This document shows positions 1 through 10,400 of a DNA stretch of 64,000 nucleotides, piece by piece. The stretch's first letter is position 1; each line of letters starts with the position of its first letter. The stretch comes from Zobellia roscoffensis (lineage in GTDB: Bacteria; Bacteroidota; Bacteroidia; Flavobacteriales; Flavobacteriaceae). The DNA lies in the NCBI RefSeq assembly GCF_015330165.1, contig NZ_JADDXT010000002.1:3685646-3749645 (forward strand), given 5' to 3'. The notes below the pieces were generated by a model. The model worked only from the letters and a program-made list of their open reading frames with translations, had not been told where the DNA came from and did no database searches. Made by a program: the position numbers and the translations under genes.

Positions 1-69
1 AAATTATAACAAAAAAATAGCCAAGCGAAATATTATGTTCACAGGCTTTCATTTTAACACCTCTGTTTT

Positions 70-1023
70 TTGAACGAACTTATATTAGAACTTACCGAGA
101 TAAGCCCAAGGGAATTTTTTGGGCAACAAAATGAAAATATTGACTTGCTTAAAAAGTATTTTCCAAAGTTGAAAATAGTAGCTAGGGGAAGCAAAATAAA
201 AGTCTACGGCGATGAAGAACTCCTTGAGGAATTTGAACGGCGTTTTGATATGCTTACGGTGCACTTTGGCAAATACAATAAACTGGACGAAAATATAATC
301 GAAAGGGTACTTACCAGTAATACGTCTTCAGATTATGAATCGCCCGCAAATAGTGACGAAACATTGGTGCACGGTGTTAATGGTAGGCTTATAAAGCCAC
401 AAACCGTAAACCAGCGAAAGTTAGTTGATGCGGCCAAGAAAAACGATATGGTTTTTGCCATAGGGCCTGCGGGTACCGGCAAAACCTATACGGGGGTTGC
501 ACTTGCTGTTAAAGCGCTGAAAGAAAAGCAGGTAAGGCGTATTATCTTAACTAGACCTGCAGTAGAGGCTGGTGAGAATCTTGGCTTTTTACCGGGAGAT
601 TTAAAAGAAAAATTAGACCCGTATATGCAACCTTTGTATGACGGGCTAAGAGATATGATTCCTGCTGAAAAATTGGCACATTTAATAGAGAACGACATCA
701 TACAAATTGCACCTTTGGCTTTTATGCGTGGACGTACGTTGGATAATGCTTTTGTTATTTTAGACGAGGCACAGAATACCACACATGCGCAGATGAAAAT
801 GTTTCTTACCCGTATGGGGAAAAATGCCAAATTCTTAATTACGGGAGACCCTGGTCAGATAGATTTACCAAGAAGGGTAATTTCAGGTCTTAAGGAAGCG
901 CTTTTGATTCTTAAGAACACCCAAGGTATTGAAATCGTTTATCTAGATGATAAAGATGTTATCCGTCATAAACTTGTGAAAAAAGTTATTGATGCCTACA
1001 AGAATATAGAGCACCAGAATTAA
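70..1023 (+). CDS. phoH: PhoH family ATPase
   Basis: Cytoplasmic P-loop ATPase of the PhoH/YbeZ family, whose members are linked to RNA metabolism and ribosome maturation, often with YbeY. The 317-residue length is normal. An N-terminal KH-like segment (about residues 1-90) precedes the ATPase core. Walker A GPAGTGKT lies at residues 132-139 and Walker B FVILDEAQN at 228-236. The start is a TTG at 70: the translation MNELILELTEI matches the usual family N terminus, and no in-frame ATG precedes it. purC follows 39 bp downstream on the same strand, so co-transcription is possible. The family call is firm; the exact role is inferred from homologues. Confidence 0.95.
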   Translation: MNELILELTEISPREFFGQQNENIDLLKKYFPKLKIVARGSKIKVYGDEELLEEFERRFDMLTVHFGKYNKLDENIIERVLTSNTSSDYESPANSDETLVHGVNGRLIKPQTVNQRKLVDAAKKNDMVFAIGPAGTGKTYTGVALAVKALKEKQVRRIILTRPAVEAGENLGFLPGDLKEKLDPYMQPLYDGLRDMIPAEKLAHLIENDIIQIAPLAFMRGRTLDNAFVILDEAQNTTHAQMKMFLTRMGKNAKFLITGDPGQIDLPRRVISGLKEALLILKNTQGIEIVYLDDKDVIRHKLVKKVIDAYKNIEHQN

Positions 1024-1062
1024 TAGCAACCTTTCTTTTACATTGAAAATTACCATTATCCA

Positions 1063-2016
1063 ATGAGCAGTACCATTACAGATACCAATTTTAAATTTCC
1101 GGGCCAGAAAAGTATTTATAAAGGCAAGGTACGTGAAGTATATGAACTTGAAAATGGGGTTTTGGTCATGGTGGCCACGGACCGCTTATCGGCTTTTGAT
1201 GTGGTGATGCCAAAGGGTATTCCTTACAAAGGACAAATACTAAACCAGATTGCTACAAAGATGATGGATGCTACCAAGGATATTGTCCCCAATTGGTTGA
1301 TGGGTACACCAGACCCAAATGTTGCGGTAGGGCATGCTTGCGAGCCTTTTAAAGTAGAAATGGTAATTAGGGGCTATCAATCGGGTCATGCTGCGCGTGA
1401 GTATAAGGCCGGTAAACGCATGTTGTGCGGCGTACCTATGCCGGAGGGAATGAAGGAAAATGATAAATTTCCCGAGCCCATTATTACGCCTGCTACCAAA
1501 GCGGAAATGGGGGATCATGATGAGGATATCTCAAGAGAGGATATTCTTAAAAGAGGTATTGTTTCTGAAGCGGATTATGAGGTGTTGGAAAAATATACAC
1601 GGGCCCTTTTTGAAAGAGGAACCCAAATTGCGGCCTCAAGAGGACTTATTTTGGTAGACACCAAATATGAATTTGGGAAGACAAAAGACGATAAAATTGT
1701 TTTAATAGACGAGATTCACACACCGGATTCTTCAAGATATTTTTATGCGGATACCTATGAAGAGTTGCAATCCAAAGGGGAACCTCAAAAGCAATTATCC
1801 AAAGAATTTGTGCGGCAATGGTTGATTCAAAATGATTTTCAGGGGCTGGAAGGGCAGACCTTACCAGAGATGACAGATGAGTATATTCATTCGGTTTCAG
1901 AGCGTTATATAGAGCTCTACGAAAACATTACAGGGGAGACTTTTGTAAAAGCAGATATATCTGATATTCAGAATCGTATAGAGTCTAATGTGTTGGGTTA
2001 CTTAAATGGTAAGTAG
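1063..2016 (+). CDS. purC: Phosphoribosylaminoimidazole-succinocarboxamide (SAICAR) synthase
   Basis: Catalyses ATP-dependent joining of CAIR and aspartate to SAICAR in de novo purine synthesis, in the cytoplasm. The ATP-grasp-like fold is recognisable from the early KGKVREVYEL motif (about residues 20-29), ATDRLSAFD, and the second family signature LVDTKYEFG near residue 200. At 317 residues it is the longer form seen in Bacteroidota and yeast rather than the roughly 240-residue enterobacterial form. It starts at an ATG and ends 3 bp before the stop of the convergent exonuclease gene, so the two 3' ends are tightly packed. No other purine genes are in the window. Confidence 0.96.
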   Translation: MSSTITDTNFKFPGQKSIYKGKVREVYELENGVLVMVATDRLSAFDVVMPKGIPYKGQILNQIATKMMDATKDIVPNWLMGTPDPNVAVGHACEPFKVEMVIRGYQSGHAAREYKAGKRMLCGVPMPEGMKENDKFPEPIITPATKAEMGDHDEDISREDILKRGIVSEADYEVLEKYTRALFERGTQIAASRGLILVDTKYEFGKTKDDKIVLIDEIHTPDSSRYFYADTYEELQSKGEPQKQLSKEFVRQWLIQNDFQGLEGQTLPEMTDEYIHSVSERYIELYENITGETFVKADISDIQNRIESNVLGYLNGK

Positions 2017-2019
2017 TTA

Positions 2020-2676
2020 TTATTTTAATAGTTTTTTAGCTGAGAAATTCTTCTTCGTTTTTAACTTTTGAACAATTTTCATGAAAGCAATAGCCGTAAT
2101 ATAAGCATCACCCAATGCGGTGTGGCGATCTTTTTTAGATATGTCGAATTTTTCTGCAAGCTCGTCTAGTGAGTATTGTGGCTTAACCGGTAAGAGAGGA
2201 GAATTAATTAACGTTCTTTTGTAGAGTACGGAAGTATCCAAAAATTTATTTTTTAGGTTCGGCATGCCATGGCGATTCAAAGCGTGGTTAATCATGTTTT
2301 TATCAAATCCTGCATGATGGGCTACCAAAACGGAATTTCCTATGTATTCCAAAAATTGAATCAAGGCTTCCAGTTCGGTTATACGTTCCTGGCGTTCTTC
2401 CTGTAAAATACCGTGAATCTCAATGTTCTTAGCATGGTAAAAATGTTGATATAAAAATGCTTCAAAGCTATCACTTATTTGAATGCTGTTATTTTTTATT
2501 GACAGCGCACCAATAGACAGTACTCGGTCATCATCATAATCAAATCCAGTAGTTTCGGTATCAAACACCACAAAGCGAATTTCGGGAATGGTGTATGATG
2601 CCTTTTTTTCAAATTTGGCCTCGTATTCCATCCAAAAATCAGGGTAGTTTTTTTTTCGTTTCTTAAATAAATTCAT
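2020..2676 (-). CDS. DEDDh 3'-5' exonuclease (DNA polymerase III epsilon-like)
   Basis: Exonuclease of the DnaQ superfamily, 218 residues. Visible catalytic motifs are Exo I FDTETTGFD, Exo II around AHHAGFDKNMIN, and Exo III HTALGDAYITA, which carries the DEDDh histidine and last aspartate. An approximately 35-residue N-terminal extension precedes the fold. The start codon overlaps the stop of the upstream cNMP/CBS/DUF294 gene by 1 bp (TAATG arrangement), so the pair is translationally coupled. This pairing recurs in flavobacteria and gammaproteobacteria, often near acetate metabolism genes (established context, not visible here). A stand-alone proofreading or repair/RNA nuclease is possible; the substrate is unknown. 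Confidence 0.88.
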   Translation of the reverse strand: MNLFKKRKKNYPDFWMEYEAKFEKKASYTIPEIRFVVFDTETTGFDYDDDRVLSIGALSIKNNSIQISDSFEAFLYQHFYHAKNIEIHGILQEERQERITELEALIQFLEYIGNSVLVAHHAGFDKNMINHALNRHGMPNLKNKFLDTSVLYKRTLINSPLLPVKPQYSLDELAEKFDISKKDRHTALGDAYITAIAFMKIVQKLKTKKNFSAKKLLK

Positions 2677-4601
2677 TAGCCGAGTAGGTTTGTTACTTTA
2701 AAACGAATTTTAAGAAGTTCTTGGAGGTCTTTAATGGTTTTAAAACAACGTTTTAGTTTAATCTTCTCCTCTTTAGTAAGTTTGGTTAGAGCAATGAACC
2801 TACCAGAATCATTATGCAATAGACCATGCTTTGTCCTAAACTTTAATAAAGCTTTGGTGGCATAGGAACAGGCTAAAAATAATTCCTCGTTGTTGGGCTC
2901 TAATTCTGCCAATTTTTCAAATCGTTCTGCCGTATTGTTGATCAATTTCACCTTGTGGGATAAAATCAGAACACGAGCACCATCTATTAAGGGCATTAAT
3001 GCTCTTCGTTTTAAATCAAAAAAATCTTTATACTCACCATCTTCTTCAACAAGAAAACTTCTAAAAAAACCACTAGGTGATGGACTTTGCAATGCTCCGC
3101 TGGCCAAGTGTAAAAAGAAATTAGGGTATTTATCCGTAGTTTCAAAAAGGTGTGCGCTCAAATCGTTAACCAAGCTAGTTTCGCCATAGGAAAGGTTGTA
3201 ATCAAAAAATATGGACGAAAGTAGCACTTGGTCCGGACCAGGGTTTGTAATCCAATGAAGGGTACGCTCTTTCCATTCCGAAAGGCTTAAGCACCAATCA
3301 GGGTTGGACGCCATCATTTCTGCCGGACAATATTCATATCCAATATCAAAAAGTCCTTTGGTTACAATTTTGGCTAAGTCTAAGAAGAATTCTCGAGTTT
3401 CGGTTAGTTGGTCATCAGGCACATTTTCAAAAACTAAGGCATTATCTTGATCGGTATGTAGCAACTGTTCACTACGCCCTTGGCTTCCCATGGCTAACCA
3501 TGCAAATTTAACAGGTGGCGGAGCGTCCATTTTGTTCAAGGCGATTTTAATAATTTGCTTGATACAAGCATCATTGAGCTCTGAAATGATTTTTGATGTA
3601 AGGGTTAGAGGTATGTTTTGGTCTAAATACCCTTGAAGCAAGCTCATAATTCTTCTGCGGACCGCTTTTAGTTTTTTAAAACCATTGGCTCTTTTTATGG
3701 CTTTTATAAGTACTGCTGGGTTATTGCCCAGTTCAAACATAATATCATGTTTGCTAATAATGCCTACAGCTTCTGTATTTGGGGTTCCATCTAGAGTAAG
3801 GCACAAATGGCTGATGTTACTTTTCATCATGGCCATTTGGGCTTGTGTCACTGTCATTTTTTTTGGATATGTAATTACCGGTGAACTCATTATATTTTTC
3901 GCCCTAGTGGTAATGGGGAAAAGGCCAGTAGCAATTTTATTCCTCAAATCCTTATCTGTGATTATACCCACGGGAAGCTTATCGTTTACAACCAGTACAG
4001 ACCCTACCTTTTTCTCCGTCATTTTACTAGCTATAGTCTTTATGGTGGTATTTTCAGAGCATGTTATTAGTTTTTTAGAGTAAGGTACACCTTGCAGGTC
4101 AAGTAGTTCTTTGTCATTTATCTGGTTTCCTTCGGTTGGTGAAGTAGCATCGTAAAGTTTTCCTCTATAGCTTTTTGAATAAGGGTTTCTAGTATTAGAG
4201 GCGAAACTCTCAATTAGAAAAGTACCCACTGCGCCATATTTTTTAATAACAGGTTTAAAGTCTGTTATAGGAATTGCATAGAGAATGGTTTCTTCATAGG
4301 CCTTGGCTCCAATTTTATAATTTTCATTGGCTATTAGAGGGCGTAGGCCAAAAATATCTCCCTCATCACATAAATCTACCACCTCGTCATTGGGCTCTTT
4401 GGTAAGTACCACGGCGCCTTTGTGTACCACGTAAAAATACTGGTGCGCTTCCTCATCTATGGTAAATATAACCTCACCCTTTACTTTGTAGACAATACTT
4501 ACTTCTTCAGATAAGCTTTCCAGCTCTTTAGTGGCTACCTCGTTAAATGGGGGGTAGTTTTTAAGGAAATCGGCAACGCGAGCAGAAATCGTATTCTTCA
4601 T
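2676..4601 (-). CDS. Cyclic-nucleotide-binding / CBS / DUF294 nucleotidyltransferase-like protein
   Basis: 641-residue cytoplasmic regulatory protein. Domain order: cNMP-binding fold (about 10-130, with GDIFGLRPLI), two CBS repeats (about 175-300, with KKVGSVLVVNDKLPVGIITDKDL in the first), then a DUF294 putative nucleotidyltransferase domain (about 310-460) with MGSQGRSEQLLHTDQDNA, equivalent to the GlnD-type GSxxRxEqxxxTDqD motif, and a DUF294 C-terminal helical domain. By analogy it senses nucleotides and may nucleotidylate or regulate a partner; no substrate can be read from sequence. First gene of the two-gene operon with the exonuclease. ATG at 4601. Confidence 0.88.
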   Translation of the reverse strand: MKNTISARVADFLKNYPPFNEVATKELESLSEEVSIVYKVKGEVIFTIDEEAHQYFYVVHKGAVVLTKEPNDEVVDLCDEGDIFGLRPLIANENYKIGAKAYEETILYAIPITDFKPVIKKYGAVGTFLIESFASNTRNPYSKSYRGKLYDATSPTEGNQINDKELLDLQGVPYSKKLITCSENTTIKTIASKMTEKKVGSVLVVNDKLPVGIITDKDLRNKIATGLFPITTRAKNIMSSPVITYPKKMTVTQAQMAMMKSNISHLCLTLDGTPNTEAVGIISKHDIMFELGNNPAVLIKAIKRANGFKKLKAVRRRIMSLLQGYLDQNIPLTLTSKIISELNDACIKQIIKIALNKMDAPPPVKFAWLAMGSQGRSEQLLHTDQDNALVFENVPDDQLTETREFFLDLAKIVTKGLFDIGYEYCPAEMMASNPDWCLSLSEWKERTLHWITNPGPDQVLLSSIFFDYNLSYGETSLVNDLSAHLFETTDKYPNFFLHLASGALQSPSPSGFFRSFLVEEDGEYKDFFDLKRRALMPLIDGARVLILSHKVKLINNTAERFEKLAELEPNNEELFLACSYATKALLKFRTKHGLLHNDSGRFIALTKLTKEEKIKLKRCFKTIKDLQELLKIRFKVTNLLG

Positions 4602-4806
4602 AGGGCAAATTTAAAGCTAAAGTTAAATCAGGATGGGCATTAAAAAAAGTAAAATCACGAAACAAATCATCCAAAGGTGTTGCCATTTTATGGAGTGACA
4701 GGTTACTTTTGAGAAAGAAAACCGGGCATTTTAAAGTACGCCAAAGTTATGGGCTATCTTTGAGCTTCAAAAGCAATGTTTTTTGGGAAAGATTAGGGGT
4801 GATATA

Positions 4807-7032
4807 ATGAGCAGTTTTAGAGAATTTCTTCAATTTTTGAAAAGCACGGATTTTTCAAAAGCTGTTTTGGTAGGATTGACCGTTAGCACCCCTATTTTGT
4901 TAGGATTATATTTTGATCAGTTAGAGGTGGGGCTGGCTATTTGTTTTGGAGCATTATGGAGTGCACCCAGTAATGCAAGCGGGAGTTTTAGACATAAAAG
5001 AATAGCTATACTTAGTGCTACAGTATTGGTGGTAGTTATTAGCTTTATTGGGGGGTATTTAGATTTATCTGCCTATATATTGATTCCTATTCTTGGGGTT
5101 CTTTCTTTTTCATTGGCGTATATATCCGTTTTTGGGTTTAGGGCTACATTGGTTAGTTTTTCGGGGCTATTAGCGTTGATTCTTAGTTTTGCACATGACC
5201 CTCTGCTACTAAATACTTATGAATACGCTCTATTTGTAGGGGTTGGAAGTTTGTGGTATTTCTTGGCAGTGGTAGCTTGGCACTATTTAAATCCAAAGGG
5301 AGAGATTGAGGAAATATTTACAGAGACCTACCTTTTGACCTCTAAGTTTTTAAAAGTAAGAGGACAACTCGTTGAACCAGATTCTGACCGTAAGAAGCTC
5401 TTATCAGAATTAAATAAGCTGCAGGAACAACTCATTGAAAAGCATGAAATATTGCGAGAAATGCTTGTTCTCAACCGAAAAAAATCTAGTCACTCCGTTT
5501 ACCGTGGAAAAAAACTATTGGTTCTTGCGCAATTGGTAGAAATGCTTGAAACAGCCATATCTAACCCTGTTAATTATAGCCGAATGGATATGGTGTTTAA
5601 CAAACACGCACATTATAAAGAGGGTTTTCAGGAGCTTATTTATAAAATATCCGAGCAATTAGAAAAAATAGCATATTCGGCTAGGAGCAAAAAAGGCTTA
5701 TCATTTCATATAAAATTGCAGCCCTATTTAGATAAGATCTCCGCAGATATTAATGAATTAAAAAGTGCGCCTAAAAAAGAGAATCTTAGCCCATATTTAA
5801 TGTTTCAAAACCTCTATGAGTACCAAGAAAAGCAGGTGGAATTGCTTAATAAAATCAATTGGATACTAAATGAGGCTAAAACAGAGGAATTACGTTTTAT
5901 AGACGAGGACTACGTGCGTAAGTTTATAGCTGCTCAAGATTATCATCCCAGAAATCTAATTAGTAATTTCAATTTAAAGTCTTCTAGTTTTAGACATGCA
6001 TTACGCTTAGCGGTTACGGCAATGGTAGGGTATGGAATTGGTACTATTTTTGATTTTCAGAAACCGTATTGGATTTTGCTAACCATCATTATTATCTTAA
6101 GACCCAGTTACGGACTTACTAAAACCAGGTCTAAAGATAGAATTATAGGTACGTTAATAGGTGCTACTATTGCTTTTGTTATTGTTAGCCTTTTTCAGAA
6201 TATTTATGTTTTTGCGGCTTTGGGTCTTGTTTCTTTGGTTATGGCATTTTCTATGTTGCAAAGGAACTATAAGACTGCGGCTACCTTTGTTACCCTTAGT
6301 GTTATTTTTATCTATGGTATTATGTTGCCGGATATTATGGAGGTAATTCAATTTAGAATTCTAGATACGGTATTGGGAGCTGTATTATCATTTGCTGCTA
6401 CTTTGGTGCTTTGGCCTTCCTGGAGTTTTTTGAATATTAATACTAATCTAAGAAGTTGCTTAGTTGCCAATAGAAATTTTTTAGATGAAATAGCAGCTTT
6501 TTACAATCAAAAGGAAAAAGAGCCCACTACTTTACGTATAAGTCGAAAAAAGGCTTTTCATGAAACTTCTAATTTGAGTGTAGCTTTTCAAGAAATGGTT
6601 CAAGAGCCTAAGTCAAAACAAAAAAAGGTAAATGAGGTTTATGAATTAGTAACACTTAGCCATGCTTTTTTGTCCTCATTGGCATCTTTAAGTTCTTATA
6701 TCCAGAACCATTGTACTACAGAGGCCTCAGATGGTTTTAAATCTGCGGTAGCACATATTGAGGAAAATTTAAGAAGAGCAATAGATGTATTGGCCCATGT
6801 AGAAACAAAAGATGATTTTTCTCTTAAACATCAAAAACAATCCTTTGAGAGTAACCGTTCAAAATTTAATACAATAACGTGGGATTTTGAAAATGCGGTA
6901 AAAGTGGGGGAGGAACGTAATTTACAAGAGGCTCATTTAATACTTGGTCAATTACGATGGCTTTTTTCGCTCAGTGGAAAAATACTGAATTTGGCCTTGA
7001 AAATAGAAACAGAAATAAGTAATAAATCTTAA
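4807..7032 (+). CDS. FUSC family inner-membrane protein (aromatic acid exporter-like)
   Basis: Integral membrane protein of about 741 residues with two membrane bundles: one near the N terminus (about residues 15-170) and a second around 395-555. They are separated by a long charged helical cytoplasmic region and followed by a soluble tail. This is the YccS/FUSC layout, related to AaeB-type exporters; transport substrate unknown. A longer reading frame begins with TTG at 4783, but the ATG at 4807 is preceded by the purine-rich AGGGGTGAT and gives the normal N terminus (MSSFREFLQFLK), so I choose it. It is divergent from the DUF294 gene and convergent with the receiver gene at 7069. Confidence 0.85.
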   Translation: MSSFREFLQFLKSTDFSKAVLVGLTVSTPILLGLYFDQLEVGLAICFGALWSAPSNASGSFRHKRIAILSATVLVVVISFIGGYLDLSAYILIPILGVLSFSLAYISVFGFRATLVSFSGLLALILSFAHDPLLLNTYEYALFVGVGSLWYFLAVVAWHYLNPKGEIEEIFTETYLLTSKFLKVRGQLVEPDSDRKKLLSELNKLQEQLIEKHEILREMLVLNRKKSSHSVYRGKKLLVLAQLVEMLETAISNPVNYSRMDMVFNKHAHYKEGFQELIYKISEQLEKIAYSARSKKGLSFHIKLQPYLDKISADINELKSAPKKENLSPYLMFQNLYEYQEKQVELLNKINWILNEAKTEELRFIDEDYVRKFIAAQDYHPRNLISNFNLKSSSFRHALRLAVTAMVGYGIGTIFDFQKPYWILLTIIIILRPSYGLTKTRSKDRIIGTLIGATIAFVIVSLFQNIYVFAALGLVSLVMAFSMLQRNYKTAATFVTLSVIFIYGIMLPDIMEVIQFRILDTVLGAVLSFAATLVLWPSWSFLNINTNLRSCLVANRNFLDEIAAFYNQKEKEPTTLRISRKKAFHETSNLSVAFQEMVQEPKSKQKKVNEVYELVTLSHAFLSSLASLSSYIQNHCTTEASDGFKSAVAHIEENLRRAIDVLAHVETKDDFSLKHQKQSFESNRSKFNTITWDFENAVKVGEERNLQEAHLILGQLRWLFSLSGKILNLALKIETEISNKS

Positions 7033-7068
7033 ATTCAGTTTGTTTTAACTTTCCGTTTATTAGCTAAT

Positions 7069-7464
7069 CTAAAGTGTTAGGTTAAAGTGTTCAGTCATAA
7101 TACCCTTAATGGCATTTTCATTTAAAGGTTTATACATCATGGCATCTATTTCACTAAATTGTTTCATTTTTTCTTTGTCCGATGGAATAATGGAGGTGGT
7201 CAATAGAATAACCCTTGTATTGATTTTTAATGAGATATCTAAAGTTTCATAAATCTCCATAAACTCCCAAGCATCCATTGTAGGCATATTTATGTCTACG
7301 AATATCAGTTCTGGAAATGTTTTTAGGCTTTGTAGGTATTCGATCGCTTTTTTTCCCATAGTAAAAGAGAGTACGTTTTCCGCACATTTTACACGGTTTA
7401 AATAGGTTTCATGAATGAAATTAGTAGCAGTATTATCGTCTACCAATAAAATAGAATTAATCAT
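7069..7464 (-). CDS. Stand-alone receiver (CheY-like) response regulator
   Basis: 131 residues, receiver domain only and no output domain. The acidic pair DD lies at residues 9-10, the predicted phospho-acceptor is Asp57 in FVDINMP, and a conserved lysine sits in MYKP near the C terminus. It begins 9 bp after the stop of the large CheB-CheR-PAS kinase on the same strand, so it is almost certainly in that operon and probably receives phosphate from that kinase. Such lone receivers often act as phosphate sinks or phosphorelay shuttles. The partner assignment is inference from adjacency. Confidence 0.9.
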   Translation of the reverse strand: MINSILLVDDNTATNFIHETYLNRVKCAENVLSFTMGKKAIEYLQSLKTFPELIFVDINMPTMDAWEFMEIYETLDISLKINTRVILLTTSIIPSDKEKMKQFSEIDAMMYKPLNENAIKGIMTEHFNLTL

Positions 7465-7473
7465 AGTTTGGCG

Positions 7474-10400
7474 TTATAGATTTAAACTGAAGTGAAAAGT
7501 ACTTCCTTTATTAATTTTTGATTCTACCCAGATTTTTCCGTTATGTAGCTCAACTATTTTTTTACAATGGGCTAGGCCTATACCCGTTCCTTCATAGTCT
7601 TCTTGGTTGTGTAACCTTTTGAAAACCTCAAAAATACGATCTTGATTTTTTTTATCGATTCCGATTCCGTTGTCCTTTACATAAATGTGATGTCCTTTTT
7701 CAGAAGGTATGGCCCCTATTTCAATAATTGGATTGATTGCGGTATCCACAAACTTTATAGAGTTACCAATTAGGTTGAGAAAAAGTGAGTGTAGTTCAAT
7801 TTTGTGACCTGTTATTTTTGGTAATTCTTTGGTGATAATATTTGCATGGGTAGATTCAATACGGATACGTAAATCTTTTTCTACATTTTTAACTATGGAA
7901 TTAAGGTCTACGGTTCCTTTTTCAGTATCACTTCCAATTTTTGAATAGGCTAAAATTACTTTTACCAACTCTCCCATTCTTGCGGAAGCTTCTTCTATAA
8001 ATTCTAAATACGTGGCTGCTTTATTGTCTAACAACTTAATATATTCATCTTTAAATAGAGCAACAAAGTCGCTAATGGTTCGTAATGGCTCCTGTAGATC
8101 ATGACTGGCCACATAGGCAAAGCGTTCTAGTTCTTTGTTACTTTGAGAAAGTTGTCTAAGGTTGGTGATATTGATATGACTTCCCACCATTCGTATGGGT
8201 TCACCATTTTCTCCCCATTCTATAATTTGGCCTTTACACCAGACCCATACAATACCTCCGTTTTTATGAAAATAGCGAACCTCATTATCATAAGGTACTT
8301 TTCCCTTACTGGCTACGTGAGCATCAAAAGTTGCAAGTACACCAGGAAGATCTTCAGGATGAATTATTTTTTGCCAAGCTTCGGGCGTGTTTTCCATTTC
8401 ATCATCTTCGTAACCGAACATTTGCTTGAAGGTAGGACTTAGGTACTCTGTGTTTTCTTGTATATTCCAATCCCAAAATCCGGCTAGGGTTATTTCCAGA
8501 ACCTGCTCGAACACCATATTTTTATCTAGGAGTTCCTTTTCAAGTTTTGGCATCTTTTTAAGCATAGAAACATCGGTTGTGGTACCGAGCATTCTTTTAG
8601 GTTTGCCTTCTGGTGTCCATTCCACTAATTTACCCCTGAGCAATAAAGTTACGTAATGGCCTAGTTTGTGCTTATATCTCGTCTCAACAGCGTAAGGAAA
8701 TTTACCTTGGGTAGCTAAATGTTTCTCCATGATAGCTTCTTGGGCCACTAAATCATCTGGGTGGGTGTACTTATTCCAAAATTCCGCACTCTCGTCAACT
8801 TCATGTTCTTCATAACCTAAAATATGACGAATTGATTTACTCACATAGTAGGAGCCCTCTACTAAGTTATAATCCCAGAAGCTGTCAGAAGTTTGTTCAA
8901 AAGCAAGCAATTGATATTTTAGTTTTTGCTCGGCAGATTTAAGTTCATTAATGTCAACATAGCTAAGAGTAGCCCCTTCAATTTTACCGGCCCCATCACG
9001 GAAAGGAACAATTTTCTGTAAGAACCAACGTCCTTTGGCATCTTTTACTTCATTTTGTTGTGAAGTACCATTGTAGATTACCTTTTTAATGTCAGATATA
9101 AAGGTTTTATAATTATTCTTATGAAAAGTACTAGCAAAGTGCTCTAGAGGACGGTTAATATCACTGGACAGTAAATTAAAATGCTTGGCAACGCTAGGTG
9201 TAAATTTTCGTATTCTGAGGTTATTATCTAAAAATATAGTGCCAATATCCGTGCTTTCGAAAAGATTATCCAGATCTGAATTAAGTGAAGCAAGCTCCTC
9301 AAGTTTTTCCTGAAGTTCCGTATTGACCGTGTGCAACTCTTCGTTTACACTCTGCAGTTCTTCATTGGTACTCTGTAGTTCTTCATTTGATGCTAAAAGT
9401 TCTTCATTGGTAGCCTGCAATTCTTCATTGCTGGTTTCTACCTCTTCGATCATATTCTTTAGACTCTCCCTAGTTTCTTTTAATTCAGTTTCTAGTTCGT
9501 TCTCTCTAATATTTTGAGGGGAATCATCGTCTTCACTTCGGGGGGGCAGTACTGCTTGGATGTCCCCAGGTTTTATAATAACCAAATAATTGGAAGGGTT
9601 GTTATTTAGCGGGTTTAAAAAGGCGGCTACATGCATATTTGCAAGCGTTGGCTTTTTTCCAGTTGAGAAATTTAAATTTTCATGCTTTAATTTTTGGCTC
9701 GTACCTCCAACTTTTCTAAGTGAGTAGCTTAAAACAGTGGCAACACTCTCAGGAACCATTTTTAATAGGTTCATACTGAATCCTTTATTGGGGAGACTTA
9801 TATAGTTGTTAAGGTCTCCAAATGCATCAACAATATTAAAATTACTATCTATAACTATGGCTGCAAGATCAAGATTGTCACTGAGTGCTTCTACTATATG
9901 TTGTCTGGTATTCCTTTCATGACTAAGATTCCTTAGACCGAATGGGTTTTTTTGGCTTTTACCTGAATTGTACTGCTGTAGACCAAGAATTTTGGCAGGT
10001 CTAATATTGCAGTATATTTTTTGTTTTCTGTACAGTTCGTTAAAGGCGTTTTTTTGCTGCCCCAAGGATTCACTACTGCCTAGCACCAATATACCGTTCA
10101 TGTTAAGTGAGTAATGTAAAACATCTAGGGCTCTATTTTGCGCTGCCGGTTGTAGATAAATAAGCATGTTACGGCACATGGATAGATCCATCTTGTTGAA
10201 CGGTGGGTCTTTAAGAACGTTGTGCTTGCTAAATATTACCATGCGCCTTATGTTTTCGTTCACTTGGTAATAATCTCCTTTTTTGGTAAAATTCAAAACC
10301 AATCTTTTTTCGGAAATATTGGCAACTGTACTTTCATTGTACATGCCTTTCGATGCATCGTTCAGGTGATTTTTTTCAATGTCCGTAGCAAAAATCTTAA

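Noticed and set aside
6154..6351. Overlapping small frames on both strands inside the FUSC gene
   Set aside because: They are low-complexity shadows of the membrane-helix coding sequence.
9323..9517. Ser/Cys-rich frame opposite the coiled coil of the CheB-CheR kinase
   Set aside because: Direct consequence of the repetitive EEL codons on the other strand.
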